DNA from: Biscogniauxia marginata
Lineage: Eukaryota > Ascomycota > Sordariomycetes > Xylariales > Xylariaceae
Direction of reading: 5' to 3'
Length of the DNA stretch: 64,000 nt
Assembly: GCA_022695795.1 (NCBI GenBank)
Contig: MU404092.1
Coordinates: 186,001 to 250,000, forward strand
The notes beneath the pieces were generated by a model. It saw only the letters and a list, made by a program, of their open reading frames with translations, did not search any database and was not told the DNA's origin. The position numbers and the translations under genes are program-made. Within the stretch, counting starts at the first letter, position 1; the number at the start of each line of letters is the position of its first letter. Below, one piece after another: positions 10,102-20,818 of this stretch.

Positions 10102-12105
10102 CTAAGGCGTCTGTGCTATCTTCCAGTATGCGCGGAGCAGTGCCAGACCGCCTCCTTGCGTCTCGACGGTTCGGCCGCGCCCCCGGGTATTAGGGTCGCT
10201 CGCATCGACATGGCGCTTTTTCAGCTCATCTGGTAAAGTCAGCTCCTCGGAGCTGACCAGCGGCTTCTGGTCTGATTCCGGCTGTAACGGTGGTGGCGCG
10301 GCGCTCGCACCATTCCAACCGTGAGGTAACCTACGCCAAGTATCGTCGTTCGGTACACCGTAGTTGCGATAGTCTGTACTATTTACGTTGCGCGGTATCC
10401 CGTCGTCTGCCCTGTCAGGCCATGGCCCAGTCCAGTTGCTGGTTAACAGACCGGCTGTCCACCACTGCCCGAACTTTCCATCGCCATCCTGGGTGCCCAT
10501 CGCTGCATCCGCGTTGTGCTCTAGCCACCCACTATAAGAAATACAAGCTTCGTCATGCGATTTCTTGGTGGCAGCAAAGGCACGGCGGTCCACGTCGAAT
10601 CCCGACCCAGTGTCTTCTAGCTCGAAAAATGGCTCACAGAAGGCCGTGAGATGGTGGAAGAATATACCTTTGAATGTTTGAACGTCCTGGCTGCAAGTGC
10701 CGCTTGCGTCGCATGCATCTTCCATGACACCAAGACGGCCCAAGCCATGCCATGGAGGGAGTTCTCCGGCATTTAGCTTTGAAAGATCGTCGATAGGGGC
10801 GTCCAAGGCAAGATCATACCCGGTGGCCTTGATCACGTTCTGGATGAGCCTGTGACCATCCGAAAGGAAAGACAATGCACCCGTGGCGTCCCACAAACCA
10901 CGCAGGCCTGTCAGTAGAACTCCTTGGTTGTATGAGAAAACCATATCGTTGCGCTCGTCACACTTCGTATTGTTATTACCACTGTCTGAGTAGCCGCTGA
11001 TATGAAAGCCATCTGTGTATAGGCCATGGTCGTTAGTCATGTTGGCATTGATGAGCCATCGATAGCCTTCTACAGCGGCTTTTAAGTATTTGGCATCCCT
11101 TGTCCCACTGAAGATGCCGGCATCTGGGTCATCAGGATTCCTACTGTCTGAGAGATTATAGAAGGGAGATGGGTTGTCATCGCCGGGGAAGTAGAGATAC
11201 ATGGAGATGGAGGCTGAAATAAACAACTCGTTGGTGATGGCGTTCTTGTATGGCAATAAGCGAGGATTCCAAACCATGCCCCCATTGCATAGCTCTGTGT
11301 CCCAGCCGTGCAACGCCAAATCCCAGAAGACGCGGGCACGATGTGAGAAAGCCGGGATCCAAAGGTTGCCATGATACGGTCTATTCGACGGGATAATAAC
11401 TTTACCGGGACGGGATGAGTCCAGGTCAGGATAGTCGGACAGCATTTCGTTAGCGAGCTTATAATACAAGTCGTCATGCGTGTTGACGAAGCGAATTGTC
11501 TCGATCCAGCCGAGCACAACCCACAGGATGTCGTCGTATGCCTGCCCTCTTATAGCGAATGCATCTTGGCCAAAGTAATAGCCTATCAGTTGGCTGAAAT
11601 AATTATCGACCAAGTCAGCGCTGGATTTCCAGTCTTCAATCCTGCCGTCTGTCAACCCCAAGAGTATCAACCCCTCGGAGAGAGTGCGAGTTGCCCCGGA
11701 AATATGAGTACCGATGACGGCAGCAGTCCAGTCGATAGCATCGGGCCAGGTTCCCAGCCAGGGTGCGAAAAACTCGGATTGCGTGACGTTCATAGCGGCC
11801 AAGACATGGGTAAAGACACTAAGATCTGGCGGAGATGGGCGATTCTCCTCTTTACTCCGGGCTTGGACATTGGTGGGGAGAAAGCTCTTGGGTGCAATTG
11901 GATCGCAATGCCTAGGGGACGTGGAAAATATAGGACATTCTTGGAGCAGCGATGACTTCCCGTCTTTCTGCATAGGCGATGTGTATGCAGCAGCGGTGCC
12001 GATTGCCAACAAGACGAACGAACACACGGCTTGAGCGAACGACGGCCAAGCTGGCTGCTTCAGCGCTAGCTTGACCATCTTGATTGCGTGGTGTATACGC
12101 CTCAA
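10102..12105 (-). CDS. Secreted glycoside hydrolase family 76 protein (alpha-1,6-mannanase-like)
   Basis: GH76 enzymes cleave alpha-1,6-mannan backbones; fungal members such as Dcw1/Dfg5 act in cell-wall assembly, and others digest mannan. Single exon, 667 codons. A signal peptide is present (about residues 10-41, hydrophobic FVLLAIGTAAA), and a second Met at residue 10 (position 12078) is an equally good start. The catalytic Asp pair is visible at about 191-192 (AYDDILWVVLGWIE). The family motif WDTELCNGGMVW lies near 280, and the later helices of the (alpha/alpha)6 barrel follow (AVEGYRWLINANMT, FSYNQGVLLTGLRGLW). Several N-x-S/T sites fit secretion. The protein is longer than the roughly 450-residue Dcw1/Dfg5 type and has no GPI-type hydrophobic C-terminus, so a free secreted enzyme is more likely than an anchored wall transglycosidase. 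Substrate is inferred from family only. Confidence 0.88.
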   Translation of the reverse strand: MRRIHHAIKMVKLALKQPAWPSFAQAVCSFVLLAIGTAAAYTSPMQKDGKSSLLQECPIFSTSPRHCDPIAPKSFLPTNVQARSKEENRPSPPDLSVFTHVLAAMNVTQSEFFAPWLGTWPDAIDWTAAVIGTHISGATRTLSEGLILLGLTDGRIEDWKSSADLVDNYFSQLIGYYFGQDAFAIRGQAYDDILWVVLGWIETIRFVNTHDDLYYKLANEMLSDYPDLDSSRPGKVIIPSNRPYHGNLWIPAFSHRARVFWDLALHGWDTELCNGGMVWNPRLLPYKNAITNELFISASISMYLYFPGDDNPSPFYNLSDSRNPDDPDAGIFSGTRDAKYLKAAVEGYRWLINANMTNDHGLYTDGFHISGYSDSGNNNTKCDERNDMVFSYNQGVLLTGLRGLWDATGALSFLSDGHRLIQNVIKATGYDLALDAPIDDLSKLNAGELPPWHGLGRLGVMEDACDASGTCSQDVQTFKGIFFHHLTAFCEPFFELEDTGSGFDVDRRAFAATKKSHDEACISYSGWLEHNADAAMGTQDGDGKFGQWWTAGLLTSNWTGPWPDRADDGIPRNVNSTDYRNYGVPNDDTWRRLPHGWNGASAAPPPLQPESDQKPLVSSEELTLPDELKKRHVDASDPNTRGRGRTVETQGGGLALLRAYWKIAQTP

Positions 12106-15100
12106 CGATGGAGAGGTTTATAGGCCAGTCTTCCAAGACGAGGGATCAAGACATACAAGTGGTATCTACAACCATGACGCCGAGGGAATAGCGAAATACG
12201 ATGGGTGATCGTCAAGTCAACTTGAAACATCAAGACCGAACTAGACGACAGTGGGCCGGGGAGTGGTTGTTAGCGGGAGCGTTGAGAATATTATTCGAGG
12301 CAAGGGACGGCAGCAGTCAAAAAAGATTTATGGCATGACTGGATTGACGATTGACGATTCCACTGTCGCGGCATCGTTTCATGCAAGCCCAAGCAAGAGG
12401 AAAGGAAGGCGAGCTGACTTTTAAACCGCCCGAGGTCGACTCGTACCTGCCTTCTGCAGATCAGTTGGAAGTACTCCGTACCTCTATAGGGGAACGGCTC
12501 GGTGAACTGTCATTGCCATCCAACCACGAGGGAGGCTTGCAGGTCAGCTCATGTGGGGTAAGGGCGCGCTAATCCTAAACAGATCAGGTGGGATAGTTCC
12601 GTACCTTCTGACGTCAATTATATGCCGTCTTTCCCGCCTCCTTTTTTCATCACTCATACTTTTGGTGTATACTCTAGGTAATCAACCCTCTCTACGTTCA
12701 TATCTCCAACCAGGAATTAGTCACTATAAATCAGACCATTATTTTTTATCTCCAACCATCTGCTCCCATCGAAGCAAAATTCACGATTTGATTTGAGGCT
12801 TACTAGGTTGAACCTTAGCTGCAGCAAGTAGCGCGACATCTTGAGGCTCTCTATAGAGTTTTGCTAGAGGCTACCTACCATCACAACCACTAAGTCACGA
12901 GAGGCCCCTACCTACCTACCTAAACTAAATTGCCAAATGTATACCTTCGATGTCTCGGCCGCAGAGCCTTACGTGCGCAGGTCACGATGTATATTAAAAC
13001 CACAGCCAACGACGCCCCGTGCGCAATCTTCAGATCACATGCGGTATAGGAGGGGTCTTCTTAGATTACGGTCACCGGGGGGTTTGCGAATCCGCTCTTG
13101 AGCAAGTCAACCCCCCATCCGACTTACTCGGCAACCGACGAATTCTCTTCGTCATCTTGGCGCCATTACCTACCCCTGGTTGGCAACCAGCGGGTTCGAT
13201 CCCGCGATGCCCAAGCTAGCTAGCTGCCCTACCAGCTCACGCGGAACGGTACCTGGCCTACGTGCCATGCCCGTGGGATATGGGAATGCTTCTTGGCTAC
13301 CTACGCACGTACCTAGCCACGCGCTTCGTTCGTCCCGCCCTACGTGTGCTTTCGTGTGGCATTGTATCTTTTCTATGGGGGTTCGTGTCGACCCCAGCTG
13401 CATGCCCAGCGTGAGCAACCCAAAAAAAATTTGTCGCCAGCAGCAGACTTCTTCGTGTTGCCGTGTAGATCATGAGCAGCTTTGTCCTCACACTCCTCCC
13501 TGTCCCGGATTCATGCTGTTTCCTAGTGGGCCCCCCGCGACTGTACTGCCACCGCCTAGATATGTGGTGGGAACGCAGGGCGGTCGGTCGGTATAGGGCT
13601 GACAAGGCGATCCCCCCTTTCCCCCGCCCGGGGAAGACCAAGCTGCCTACCTAACTCAGAATGAGGATGGCCTTTTGTTGGTCGTGGCTCCCGCTCATTC
13701 CGAAGGATCTACAAGCCGGGAGGGCGAAAACGCTTACCAGACCCTGATGAGTTGGTGACTTATTTAAAGAAACGGCGCGCGAGTGGAGAGAAGAAGAAGA
13801 AGAAGGATAGTTCGTGTTTGCGGAGTATAGATCTGCTAGCTTTGCCCACTCTGTTGGCGTGTCTGATGTGGTGTATACCGCCCTGCTAAATCATGACTGA
13901 TATTGTAGTGGGCTTCCGACAACACGCAAGGAGCTGGTGTAAGGTATTCTTTGAGGGAGGGAGGAGGGGGGGGGAGGACGATGCTCTTCCGAGGCGGATG
14001 CTTCAAACCTATTCTACTTCTGTCTACATGGAATAGATGAGGCGTCCCTTTCAAATAGTTTCTATCTCTATAATATCCACGGGGATCTCGTTCTCATTGA
14101 GCCCCGTGCTTTGATATTTAACTCACATGAGACGATATCTATATGAAGTTGCTGCCGTGTAGTAGATAAGTCGCGTTTGAGGTAGCTTATTTAATATACA
14201 TACCCATATATCGAATATTGAGCATTATATAGCACAGTATATTACAGGATTCATCTCTTAGTACCAGTCCCAATCGCTCTCAAATATCCTTCTCTCCATT
14301 CTAGTACCCATTTTATTTTCCTCCAACACCTGTCTTTTTCTCCTTAGCTTCCAGTGTCTACAATAAAACCCTAGCAGTGGACGAAGACTCTTAACACGTC
14401 ACACGTTTCTTCATAGCGAGATATTATAAGTGGATAACTTCTTCTCAACTATAAGAGATAAACCCCAAGCTAGCGTTAATCACTCTCCCATCTCCTGATG
14501 TATTCATTCTCCTATAACTAGGGGGCGACTGTCCGCGATCTTTAACAAACCCTACACTACCTGCCTATTTCATTGGAGACAAGAACATGTGCTTACCGTA
14601 TCTACATAACTTGTGTTTCACCTTTCCTTCACTTGACAAATCGAACAAGACCAACCGCCCCTCGAGTAATCAAATTTGAACTGAGAACTATAAACGTTAT
14701 GAACAATGGTACGTAAGGTACATAGCCACATATCAAGGGACATATCATCTAATCCAAACAGAACAGCACACGAATGTTGAAAAATTTTCGTTTGATAGGT
14801 ATCAAATCCGTAGAACGCATTCCACCCACCCAAATCTGGTTTGTTGAACCAAGGTATATACACCGTACAGCGCATAGCTACGTAAGAACAAGCCCGAGGA
14901 CTACCAACATAGCGTAGCCCAGCATATTCCTTCCCTCGTAACTCTAGCGCTGTGGACCTTTCCAAACGGTCACTCACTCAGCTCCCGTCCCAATGATCAT
15001 ACTGTACAGCCATTAACATATACATGCATATTTTCTTTCCCCTTTCGAACGAGAGACAAAATTTCTTGAAAGTTTACCGGCCTCATAAAATCCTTATTCC

Positions 15101-15123
15101 CCTCTGAAAATGAACCGTTGTCT
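12106..15123. other. Intergenic, 3.0 kb, no gene seen
   Basis: Holds the GH76 promoter on the left and the 3' flank of the adenylate kinase gene on the right. A CCTA run lies at 12905-12926. A tRNA-like T-arm near 13190-13210 was examined and rejected. Around 13780-14050 there are AG-rich and G-rich stretches. The AT-rich DNA from 14100 to 14700 shows no coding texture. Confidence 0.5.
12905..12926. repeat. CCTA tetranucleotide run
   Basis: Four to five tandem CCTA/CTAC units in intergenic DNA, the same motif class as the array at 9515-9565. Confidence 0.65.
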
Positions 15124-15954
15124 TCATAAGAACCGTCGCTCGAACTCCCGAAACAGTTTCGGGGTGATCTCGTCGCTGCTCTGGCCGCTGACCTCCCAGA
15201 GCACGCCCTTCTTGGCGTAGTGCTCCAGCAGCGGCACGCTCGTCTCCTGGAACTTGCGGAAGCGGGCGCGGTAGACATCCTCGCTGTCGTCGGCGCGGCG
15301 CACGAGCGGCTCGCCAGTGACGTCGTCGCGACCCGGGACCTTGGGCGCGTTGAAGGAGGTGTTGTAGACGCGGCCCGAGGGCTCGTGGACCCAGCGCGAC
15401 GCGATGCGCTCTATGATCACGTCGACCGGCGTCTGGATCGATACGGCCCAGTTTATCGGCACAATGTCGTCGAGCCGCTCGGCCTGCGGTGCCGTGCGCG
15501 GGAAGCCGTCGAGAAGGAACGACGCCGACGGGTCCTCGGAGGCCTGGGGCGAGAGATGCGCGCCCGCATTAGGGTCCAGCTCTAGACCCGATAGGAAAGG
15601 GTCCATTCCCCGGGCGGCCCCGGTGGGTTCGCTGAACGAGGTAACCTCGCTCGCGGCGGCGGACGACGAAAGGGTCATAACATTTGGCCGTCCGCCGGAG
15701 AGCCAGCCGCGGGTACTCAGCTCATTGGTGATGAGACGGAGGATTAGGTTGTCCGATACGAGTCCACCCGTCTTCATCGTATTCTCGACTTTGATGCCGA
15801 GGGGGGTCCGGTTCTTGACATTGTGGCGAAGGAGGTCGCCGGAGGAGATGGCGGATAGCTGTGGGAAGCGCGCGAGAAGCCGTTCGGATTGCGTGCCCTT
15901 TCCTACTCCTGGGGCGCCAACGAGGATCACACGGGCCGCTCGGCGAAGGCGCAT
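15124..15954 (-). CDS. ADK2: GTP:AMP phosphotransferase, mitochondrial adenylate kinase (AK3/Adk2 type)
   Basis: This enzyme converts GTP (or another NTP) plus AMP to GDP plus ADP in the mitochondrial matrix. Single exon, 276 codons, start at 15954. The P-loop is at 13-21 (GAPGVGKGT), the AMP-binding SSGDLLR segment at about 37-43, the DGFPRT signature at 149-154, and a long LID domain at about 188-222 (WVHEPSGRVYN, then GRDDVTGEPLVRR). The LID lacks the four zinc Cys of some bacterial forms. The N-terminal MRLRRAARVILVG is short and basic and could serve as an uncleaved targeting signal, as in related enzymes. An insertion of about 60 residues (about 88-145), rich in Ser, Ala, Glu and Pro, separates the AMP-binding part from DGFPRT; usual family members are about 215-230 residues and lack it. 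The reading frame is intact through the insertion. Confidence 0.92.
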   Translation of the reverse strand: MRLRRAARVILVGAPGVGKGTQSERLLARFPQLSAISSGDLLRHNVKNRTPLGIKVENTMKTGGLVSDNLILRLITNELSTRGWLSGGRPNVMTLSSSAAASEVTSFSEPTGAARGMDPFLSGLELDPNAGAHLSPQASEDPSASFLLDGFPRTAPQAERLDDIVPINWAVSIQTPVDVIIERIASRWVHEPSGRVYNTSFNAPKVPGRDDVTGEPLVRRADDSEDVYRARFRKFQETSVPLLEHYAKKGVLWEVSGQSSDEITPKLFREFERRFL

Positions 15955-16347
15955 AGTACGCAGAACAGCGGAAGTATACGGAACGCCGGGGTTTGGAGGG
16001 GTTGAAGCCTCGAAGGACAGGCCCTATATAATGTTATAGAGGGAGTCGAAGGGCGTGGAGGATGGCCCGAATAAACCGACGGGGTTGTGTCACGTATACA
16101 GATCGCAGGCCTACGTCTAGACTGTCCGAGATAGGAAAGGGAGACGAGAAAGAGGGATTGAAGAGTTACGGTGATGCGGAGCGGTCTGGCACAGGTACCC
16201 AACGAAGCGAAGGATGCCAGTGGTGGGAAAATGCGACGAGTTGGGGAAGACTCCCAGAAACAGGATCCCGACAGGCCGATCAAGCGCAGTCCATAGTGCT
16301 GACAAAAGCGTATTTGTTGAATAATAAAGTAAATATATTAACAGAGA

Positions 16348-16411
16348 ATGATGATGATGATGATGATAAATGATGAGGACTCAGACTCAGACTCAGAGAC
16401 TCAGAGACTCG
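16348..16411. repeat. Two adjacent microsatellites, (ATG)n and (ACTCAG)n
   Basis: Seven tandem ATG/GAT units are followed about 10 bases later by five imperfect ACTCAG/AGACTC units. Confidence 0.85.
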
Positions 16412-16755
16412 GTCGGGAACCGAGTATTCTTTCAAGGTGTGGTAGGACAGAAGAAAGAAAGGTTGAGTGGGGGGTTTAGGTAGGTACTTAGGTAGGTATT
16501 CGAGCTGATATGTACCTAGGTACGCACTTGTTATCCGTTGAGAGTGCTCGAGGCCCAATAGAAATTAGGTAGTCTTTTTTGATTCATTGAGGATTGCGAG
16601 AGACCGAACAACGGAGTCCCGAAGCCCTAGATGCACGCTAAATCACGCGGGGGAAAGCTTAGCTTGGCTTAGGCGCAATGCACCCCGCTGTTCGCTAAAT
16701 CTTGTCTTGCCAGACGTAACTTGGTACACTACTACTTCTGTTAACTGCGTACATA

Positions 16756-16795
16756 TACCTACCTAGGTACCTACCTAAGGTTAGGTATACCAGGA
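16756..16795. repeat. CCTA/TAGG array with dyad symmetry
   Basis: Tandem CCTA units on one side and TAGG units on the other are bounded by matching TATACCT and AGGTATA ends, so a strand could fold into a hairpin. It belongs to the dispersed motif class described under findings. Confidence 0.65.
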
Positions 16796-18050
16796 GCTAG
16801 GTATATCGAGGCCGACGTGGATGTTTCGTCTGCTTACCCGATCTCCCGAGACCCGAGTTGCCGAGAGGACCGGGACGATAGCAGAGTGGGACGATAGGGT
16901 GGACGGAATTAACACTCTTCATGTGACATGCAGCCGAGGCGGACCCTTGAATCGCCAGGGCAGAGCAAATGTCGAGTCCGGACGAGGGGCAAGCTAGACT
17001 TGTTCTATAGAAGCTACTGCACGAAATAGAGACTCTGAAAAGTAGTATACGATAACTGTAGAACATGAAGCAACCATTCCCACTTATGTATAGGTAGATA
17101 AGGCTTACTTGCTTTCCCCGCAAACCCCAGAATCCTACATCGACCAGGTGCTGCAGTACCAAGATGCCCCGGCGGGTCCCTTCTTAAGACATCAATCTCG
17201 AATTGACCTAGCTGAGATCGATCTGTCGTCTGTGCGACACGTGCGACAGAATCTAGAACCCGACTCTTTCCGGATAACCGTTACAGACTAAAGCAGGCAT
17301 GTGAAAAGCGGGAGAGGTTTTGAGATCACTTGAAGCCATGTGGTACAGTCATCGACGGTTTCTCAGACCTATCTGACCTTATTATCGAAATGCTACAGTA
17401 AAGATGGTGTATATGTTATGTTGTCTCTTATGGGTTAGACACTACATAAGGCTGTTTATGGACTTGTAGAGCCCACTTTTGGTTGCTGTTGTGTGTAGCA
17501 CCTCCGTTGAGTTTACATCTTGGATGTTTGTTGCATATTTTAGCTACGAGAAGGTAGGTAGTCGACAACGATGAGACACTACATGTATTCCTATTGGCTA
17601 TACATATACCTCTTCGTTAAAAGCAGAGAGCTTTCTCTAAAGGGAAAAGTTTCCCGAACTCTAGCATACCTACAGAGAATAGGGGTGAGGAGGGAGACGA
17701 CGCCTCATGGTCTAACAGGAAATAGCTGCATCGTATGATAACCGTACAGAACATCTTTGGATCAGCGCCCATTATTTAGATATGGGTAAAGAGATATCCG
17801 GAGCTGAGGGCGTCTTCTAATTCTTAGGCCGTATCAAGTTGGCCAGAGTAGTCCAATAGTACACGGTTATCATGCTCAACGCGGGTTTGGCCTTTCCTGT
17901 CCTCGACCCGTACATCCCGCCATCACACCTCTTTCATTCGTAACCAGAGCTCCAGGCTCGCATATTGTACAGTCTCGACGGCCTCGGCCTAGAAAGAAGC
18001 CACGAGATCTATAATAAGATACCAAGCGCCAATGCCTCCCCTGCTCAATT

Positions 18051-18417
18051 CTACCCTCCGAAGCCAAAACCCCCACCGGGCCCTCTCTGTTGCGATTCCT
18101 GTTGCAACAGCTCGGATACCTTTATGTGGACGTCGAAGAACTTGGCTGCACACCGGTCCAGGCAGACGCTCTCGCCCTTATTCAGGTCGCCTTCTCGGTA
18201 TTCGCTCGGCACGCACTTCTTCGCACAGGCTTTGGTGAGGCTGATAGATAGGATGGTGTTAGCAAGTATATACCCAAAAGGAACGAGACGGTATAGGCGT
18301 CTGTGTCAAGAGCACTTACCGGTTGTGCATTTCGGTCAGAAGCTTCATTTCGGCCTCGACGGCGGCAATCTTCTCTGCCGACGTGGGCTGCGGTCTTCCA
18401 AAGCCGAGGAATGACAT
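18051..18417 (-). CDS. TIM10: Mitochondrial intermembrane-space chaperone Tim10
   Basis: Tim10 forms the Tim9-Tim10 hexamer that escorts hydrophobic precursors across the intermembrane space to TIM22 and the SAM complex. Two exons: 18417-18320 and 18240-18051, with a 79-nt intron (GTAAGT donor, ctatcag acceptor) splitting an Arg codon. The product is 95 residues, normal for the family. It starts [20 protein letters not shown]. The twin CX3C signature is intact (CAKKC, then CLDRC), and it ends in a Gly/Phe-rich tail ([10 protein letters not shown]). The gene is too small and too interrupted to appear as one open frame, but the joined exons match the family throughout. It is divergent from the mitochondrial lysyl-tRNA synthetase, start codons about 600 bases apart. 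Confidence 0.93.
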
Positions 18418-19024
18418 ATTGATTATTTATGCAAGATCGGTTGGGAATTGCTTCTTGTCTTGCTGGCCTTAGTCTGGTTATTAACGAAGAGCTTGAAATC
18501 TTGCAAGCAATACCTGCACAGCTTAAACCCCGGAATTTTAGATACAAGCTAGCAGGTATCTTATCTTATCTGCCCGATATCCATCGAAGGCGGTAGAGCG
18601 GACCATTGTTATACCGGGACGCATGCTCCAGGCAACTGTCCCCAGGTGTCGACAGAAAAAGATACTTGCTATAATTTGAAGATCCGAAATATTTACATTT
18701 GAACCCCCCAAAATAAATTATAGACGTGTGAATCTATTTTTCAATTGCCGTTTTAAGGCCCTGTTCTTTTCAAGACCTAGGTTGGTTAGACAGTTCTTGA
18801 AATGATTTAGAAGGCCTTATTTCACCGTAAGTCGAGAGTTTTCCTATACCCTTCTCCTACGACATTGCTATGATGATATTGCTTTAAAGAACCGTTGCGA
18901 CTGACACCACTTTGTGGTGCTTGATCACAATTAGCCAGCATATCTGAGCTTAGATCTCCAGATGATTTCCCTCGATGCTCATGTAATGACTGGCATCATG
19001 AAGCTGACACGCTAAAGCCCGGCA
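18418..19024. promoter_or_regulatory. Divergent intergenic region between TIM10 and MSK1
   Basis: About 600 bases separate the start codons of two divergently transcribed genes for mitochondrial proteins, so their promoters must lie here. The sequence is AT-rich in the middle. I see no clear TATA box on either side and no known binding motif. Confidence 0.55.
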
Positions 19025-20818
19025 ATGAATAGCAATAAATGTCTCAGGTTTCTGCGGCCTTGCTTCTGCGAATCTGCACCAGCTAACAAAGCTGCCTATA
19101 CTCGATTCTTTGCTGTTTATCATACTTCAGGTCGAGGCCACTATTCCTGTGTCGATTTGAAAGTCAGTGTGCCGTATGGTAGGAATATACATACTTCTAC
19201 AGCTAGGAAATCCTCCAGCGCCCCTTCTGATACATCACAAAATGAGCCGGCGACCTCAACTACTCGGTCTGTCACGGTTGAAGGCCGGGTCCAGAAGCTC
19301 AAGGGATATGACGCTCTTCGATACCCCAGGCTTAGTAGCCGGGCGAATCGTATGACCATACCAAATTTCCGAGAGAAATATCGAGACGAAGCATCCACGC
19401 CTGCTTCAGATGAAGTCGTCCTAGAGGGCAGAGTCATGTCCATCAGGCGTGTTGGGTCGAAGCTAGTCTTCTTACACGTACTGGGCGGGTACCAGAAAGT
19501 CCAGATCATGGTTGACCTAGGCGGCTTATTCTCTCCTCAGCCTACTGTCCAGGAGTTCAAAGATGCCCTCCATCCATTCCGACGGGGCGATATAATATCA
19601 GTCGTGGGCAAGGCGATTCGGACGCGGGCAGGCGAGCTATCATTAAGTGCGACAGAGCTTCCCAAGATTTTAAGTCCTGGCTTGGCACCTCTTCCAGAAA
19701 AGTTAATCAACGAGGAGACTATAGTTCTAAATCGGCACGTTGACCTCCTTGTAAACCGGCGAACCTCGGACGTTCTTCGGCTACGCTCGCATATCATCAA
19801 ATCATTCCGGGATTTTTTCCACGAAAAGGATTTTCTCGAGGTACAAACGCCTATCTTAGCTGATAAAGCAGGGGGTGCAACAGCTCGACCTTTTTTGACC
19901 TCAGCCACTGAGTTCTTGCATAAAGAATTAGCATTGAGGATAGCCCCTGAATTATGGCTCAAACGCCTAGTTGTAGGTGGTAATGACAAGGTCTTCGAGA
20001 TCGGTCCAGCTTTTCGAAATGAAGGTCTAGACACCACGCACAATCCCGAGTTCACCATGTGTGAATTCTACTCCGCCTACACCAATCTGTCGGGGTTGAT
20101 ATCGATCACCGAACATTTAATCACACGTCTCGTCCAAAGCGTTGACTCTATTATCCAAACACAGCTTCAATCCCTCCAAAGGCCGAAGGCCACGTTACTA
20201 GAGGGGCAGTGGAAGCAGGTTGAGTTCGTACCAGCCTTGGAAGAGATACTCGGCTTCCGATTTCCCGACCTTTCAGAACCGGATGCACTGAGCAAGCTGA
20301 CTAACCTCCTCCACGAGCAAGATAAATTTAAAGTAACCCCCGGGCTAGCACTGAACAGGCTGCTGGATCAGCTCGCGGTAACTTACCTAGAGCCATTCTC
20401 TCTTGAGAGACCGCTGTTCATCACACACCAACCGGCCTGCATGTCTCCCCTCTCCAAGTCATTCACCTGCCCCAAGACAGGCCAGCTAGTATCTGCCCGG
20501 GCTGAGCTCTTCATCGAAGGCCGCGAGATTGCCAACATGTACGAGGAGGAGAACGACCCCTTCGAGCAGCGACGCAAGTTCGAGCTCCAGTTAAAAGCCC
20601 GCGACAACGGCTCAACAATCGACGAGGAACTTCCAGCTGAGATAGACGAGAGCTATATCCATGCCTTGGAACACGGACTGCCGCCCACGGGAGGCTGGGG
20701 CTGCGGCATCGACAGGCTTGCCATGCTCCTCTCCGGGGTGCCGAGGATCAGCGATACCCTGAGCTTCGGCAGCCTACGGAATGTCGTATCGCTATCCCAA
20801 GCAGCCAAGGATGAGTAG
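19025..20818 (+). CDS. MSK1: Mitochondrial lysyl-tRNA synthetase (class II)
   Basis: Charges mitochondrial tRNA-Lys with lysine in an ATP-dependent reaction. Single exon, 597 codons. The first about 60 residues are basic and Ser/Thr-rich with a GRNIHTSTARKSS segment typical of fungal mitochondrial presequences. The OB-fold anticodon-binding domain follows at about 131-215 (LEGRVMSIRRVGSKLVFLHV). Class II motif 1 is at about 258-277, motif 2 at about 325-347 (IGPAFRNEGLDTTHNPEFTM, with the ATP-contacting Arg) and motif 3 near 555-570 (GWGCGIDRLAMLLSG). Lysine-pocket sequences such as ADKAGGATARPF and EGREIANMYEEENDP are also present. The presequence and the RPFLT/EFYSAY variants separate it from the cytosolic enzyme. 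All catalytic motifs are intact. Confidence 0.95.
   Translation: MNSNKCLRFLRPCFCESAPANKAAYTRFFAVYHTSGRGHYSCVDLKVSVPYGRNIHTSTARKSSSAPSDTSQNEPATSTTRSVTVEGRVQKLKGYDALRYPRLSSRANRMTIPNFREKYRDEASTPASDEVVLEGRVMSIRRVGSKLVFLHVLGGYQKVQIMVDLGGLFSPQPTVQEFKDALHPFRRGDIISVVGKAIRTRAGELSLSATELPKILSPGLAPLPEKLINEETIVLNRHVDLLVNRRTSDVLRLRSHIIKSFRDFFHEKDFLEVQTPILADKAGGATARPFLTSATEFLHKELALRIAPELWLKRLVVGGNDKVFEIGPAFRNEGLDTTHNPEFTMCEFYSAYTNLSGLISITEHLITRLVQSVDSIIQTQLQSLQRPKATLLEGQWKQVEFVPALEEILGFRFPDLSEPDALSKLTNLLHEQDKFKVTPGLALNRLLDQLAVTYLEPFSLERPLFITHQPACMSPLSKSFTCPKTGQLVSARAELFIEGREIANMYEEENDPFEQRRKFELQLKARDNGSTIDEELPAEIDESYIHALEHGLPPTGGWGCGIDRLAMLLSGVPRISDTLSFGSLRNVVSLSQAAKDE

Larger units (their letters stand above)
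15955..18050. other. Intergenic, 2.1 kb, repeats only
   Basis: Contains the promoter of the adenylate kinase gene on its left. Simple repeats are at 16348-16411 and TAGG/CCTA arrays at about 16478-16500 and 16756-16795. Short open frames at 16797-17291 have no recognisable content. The right end is the 3' flank of Tim10. Confidence 0.5.

Noticed and set aside
13160..13260. tRNA-like sequence: GCGGG...CCCGC arm with TTCGAT on plus, and a GAGCTGGTAGGGC stretch on minus
   Set aside because: The loop is six instead of seven bases, and no D, anticodon or acceptor stems could be formed at the right spacing on either strand.
15404..16039. 211-codon open frame on the plus strand
   Set aside because: Antisense to the adenylate kinase gene, which has all catalytic motifs.
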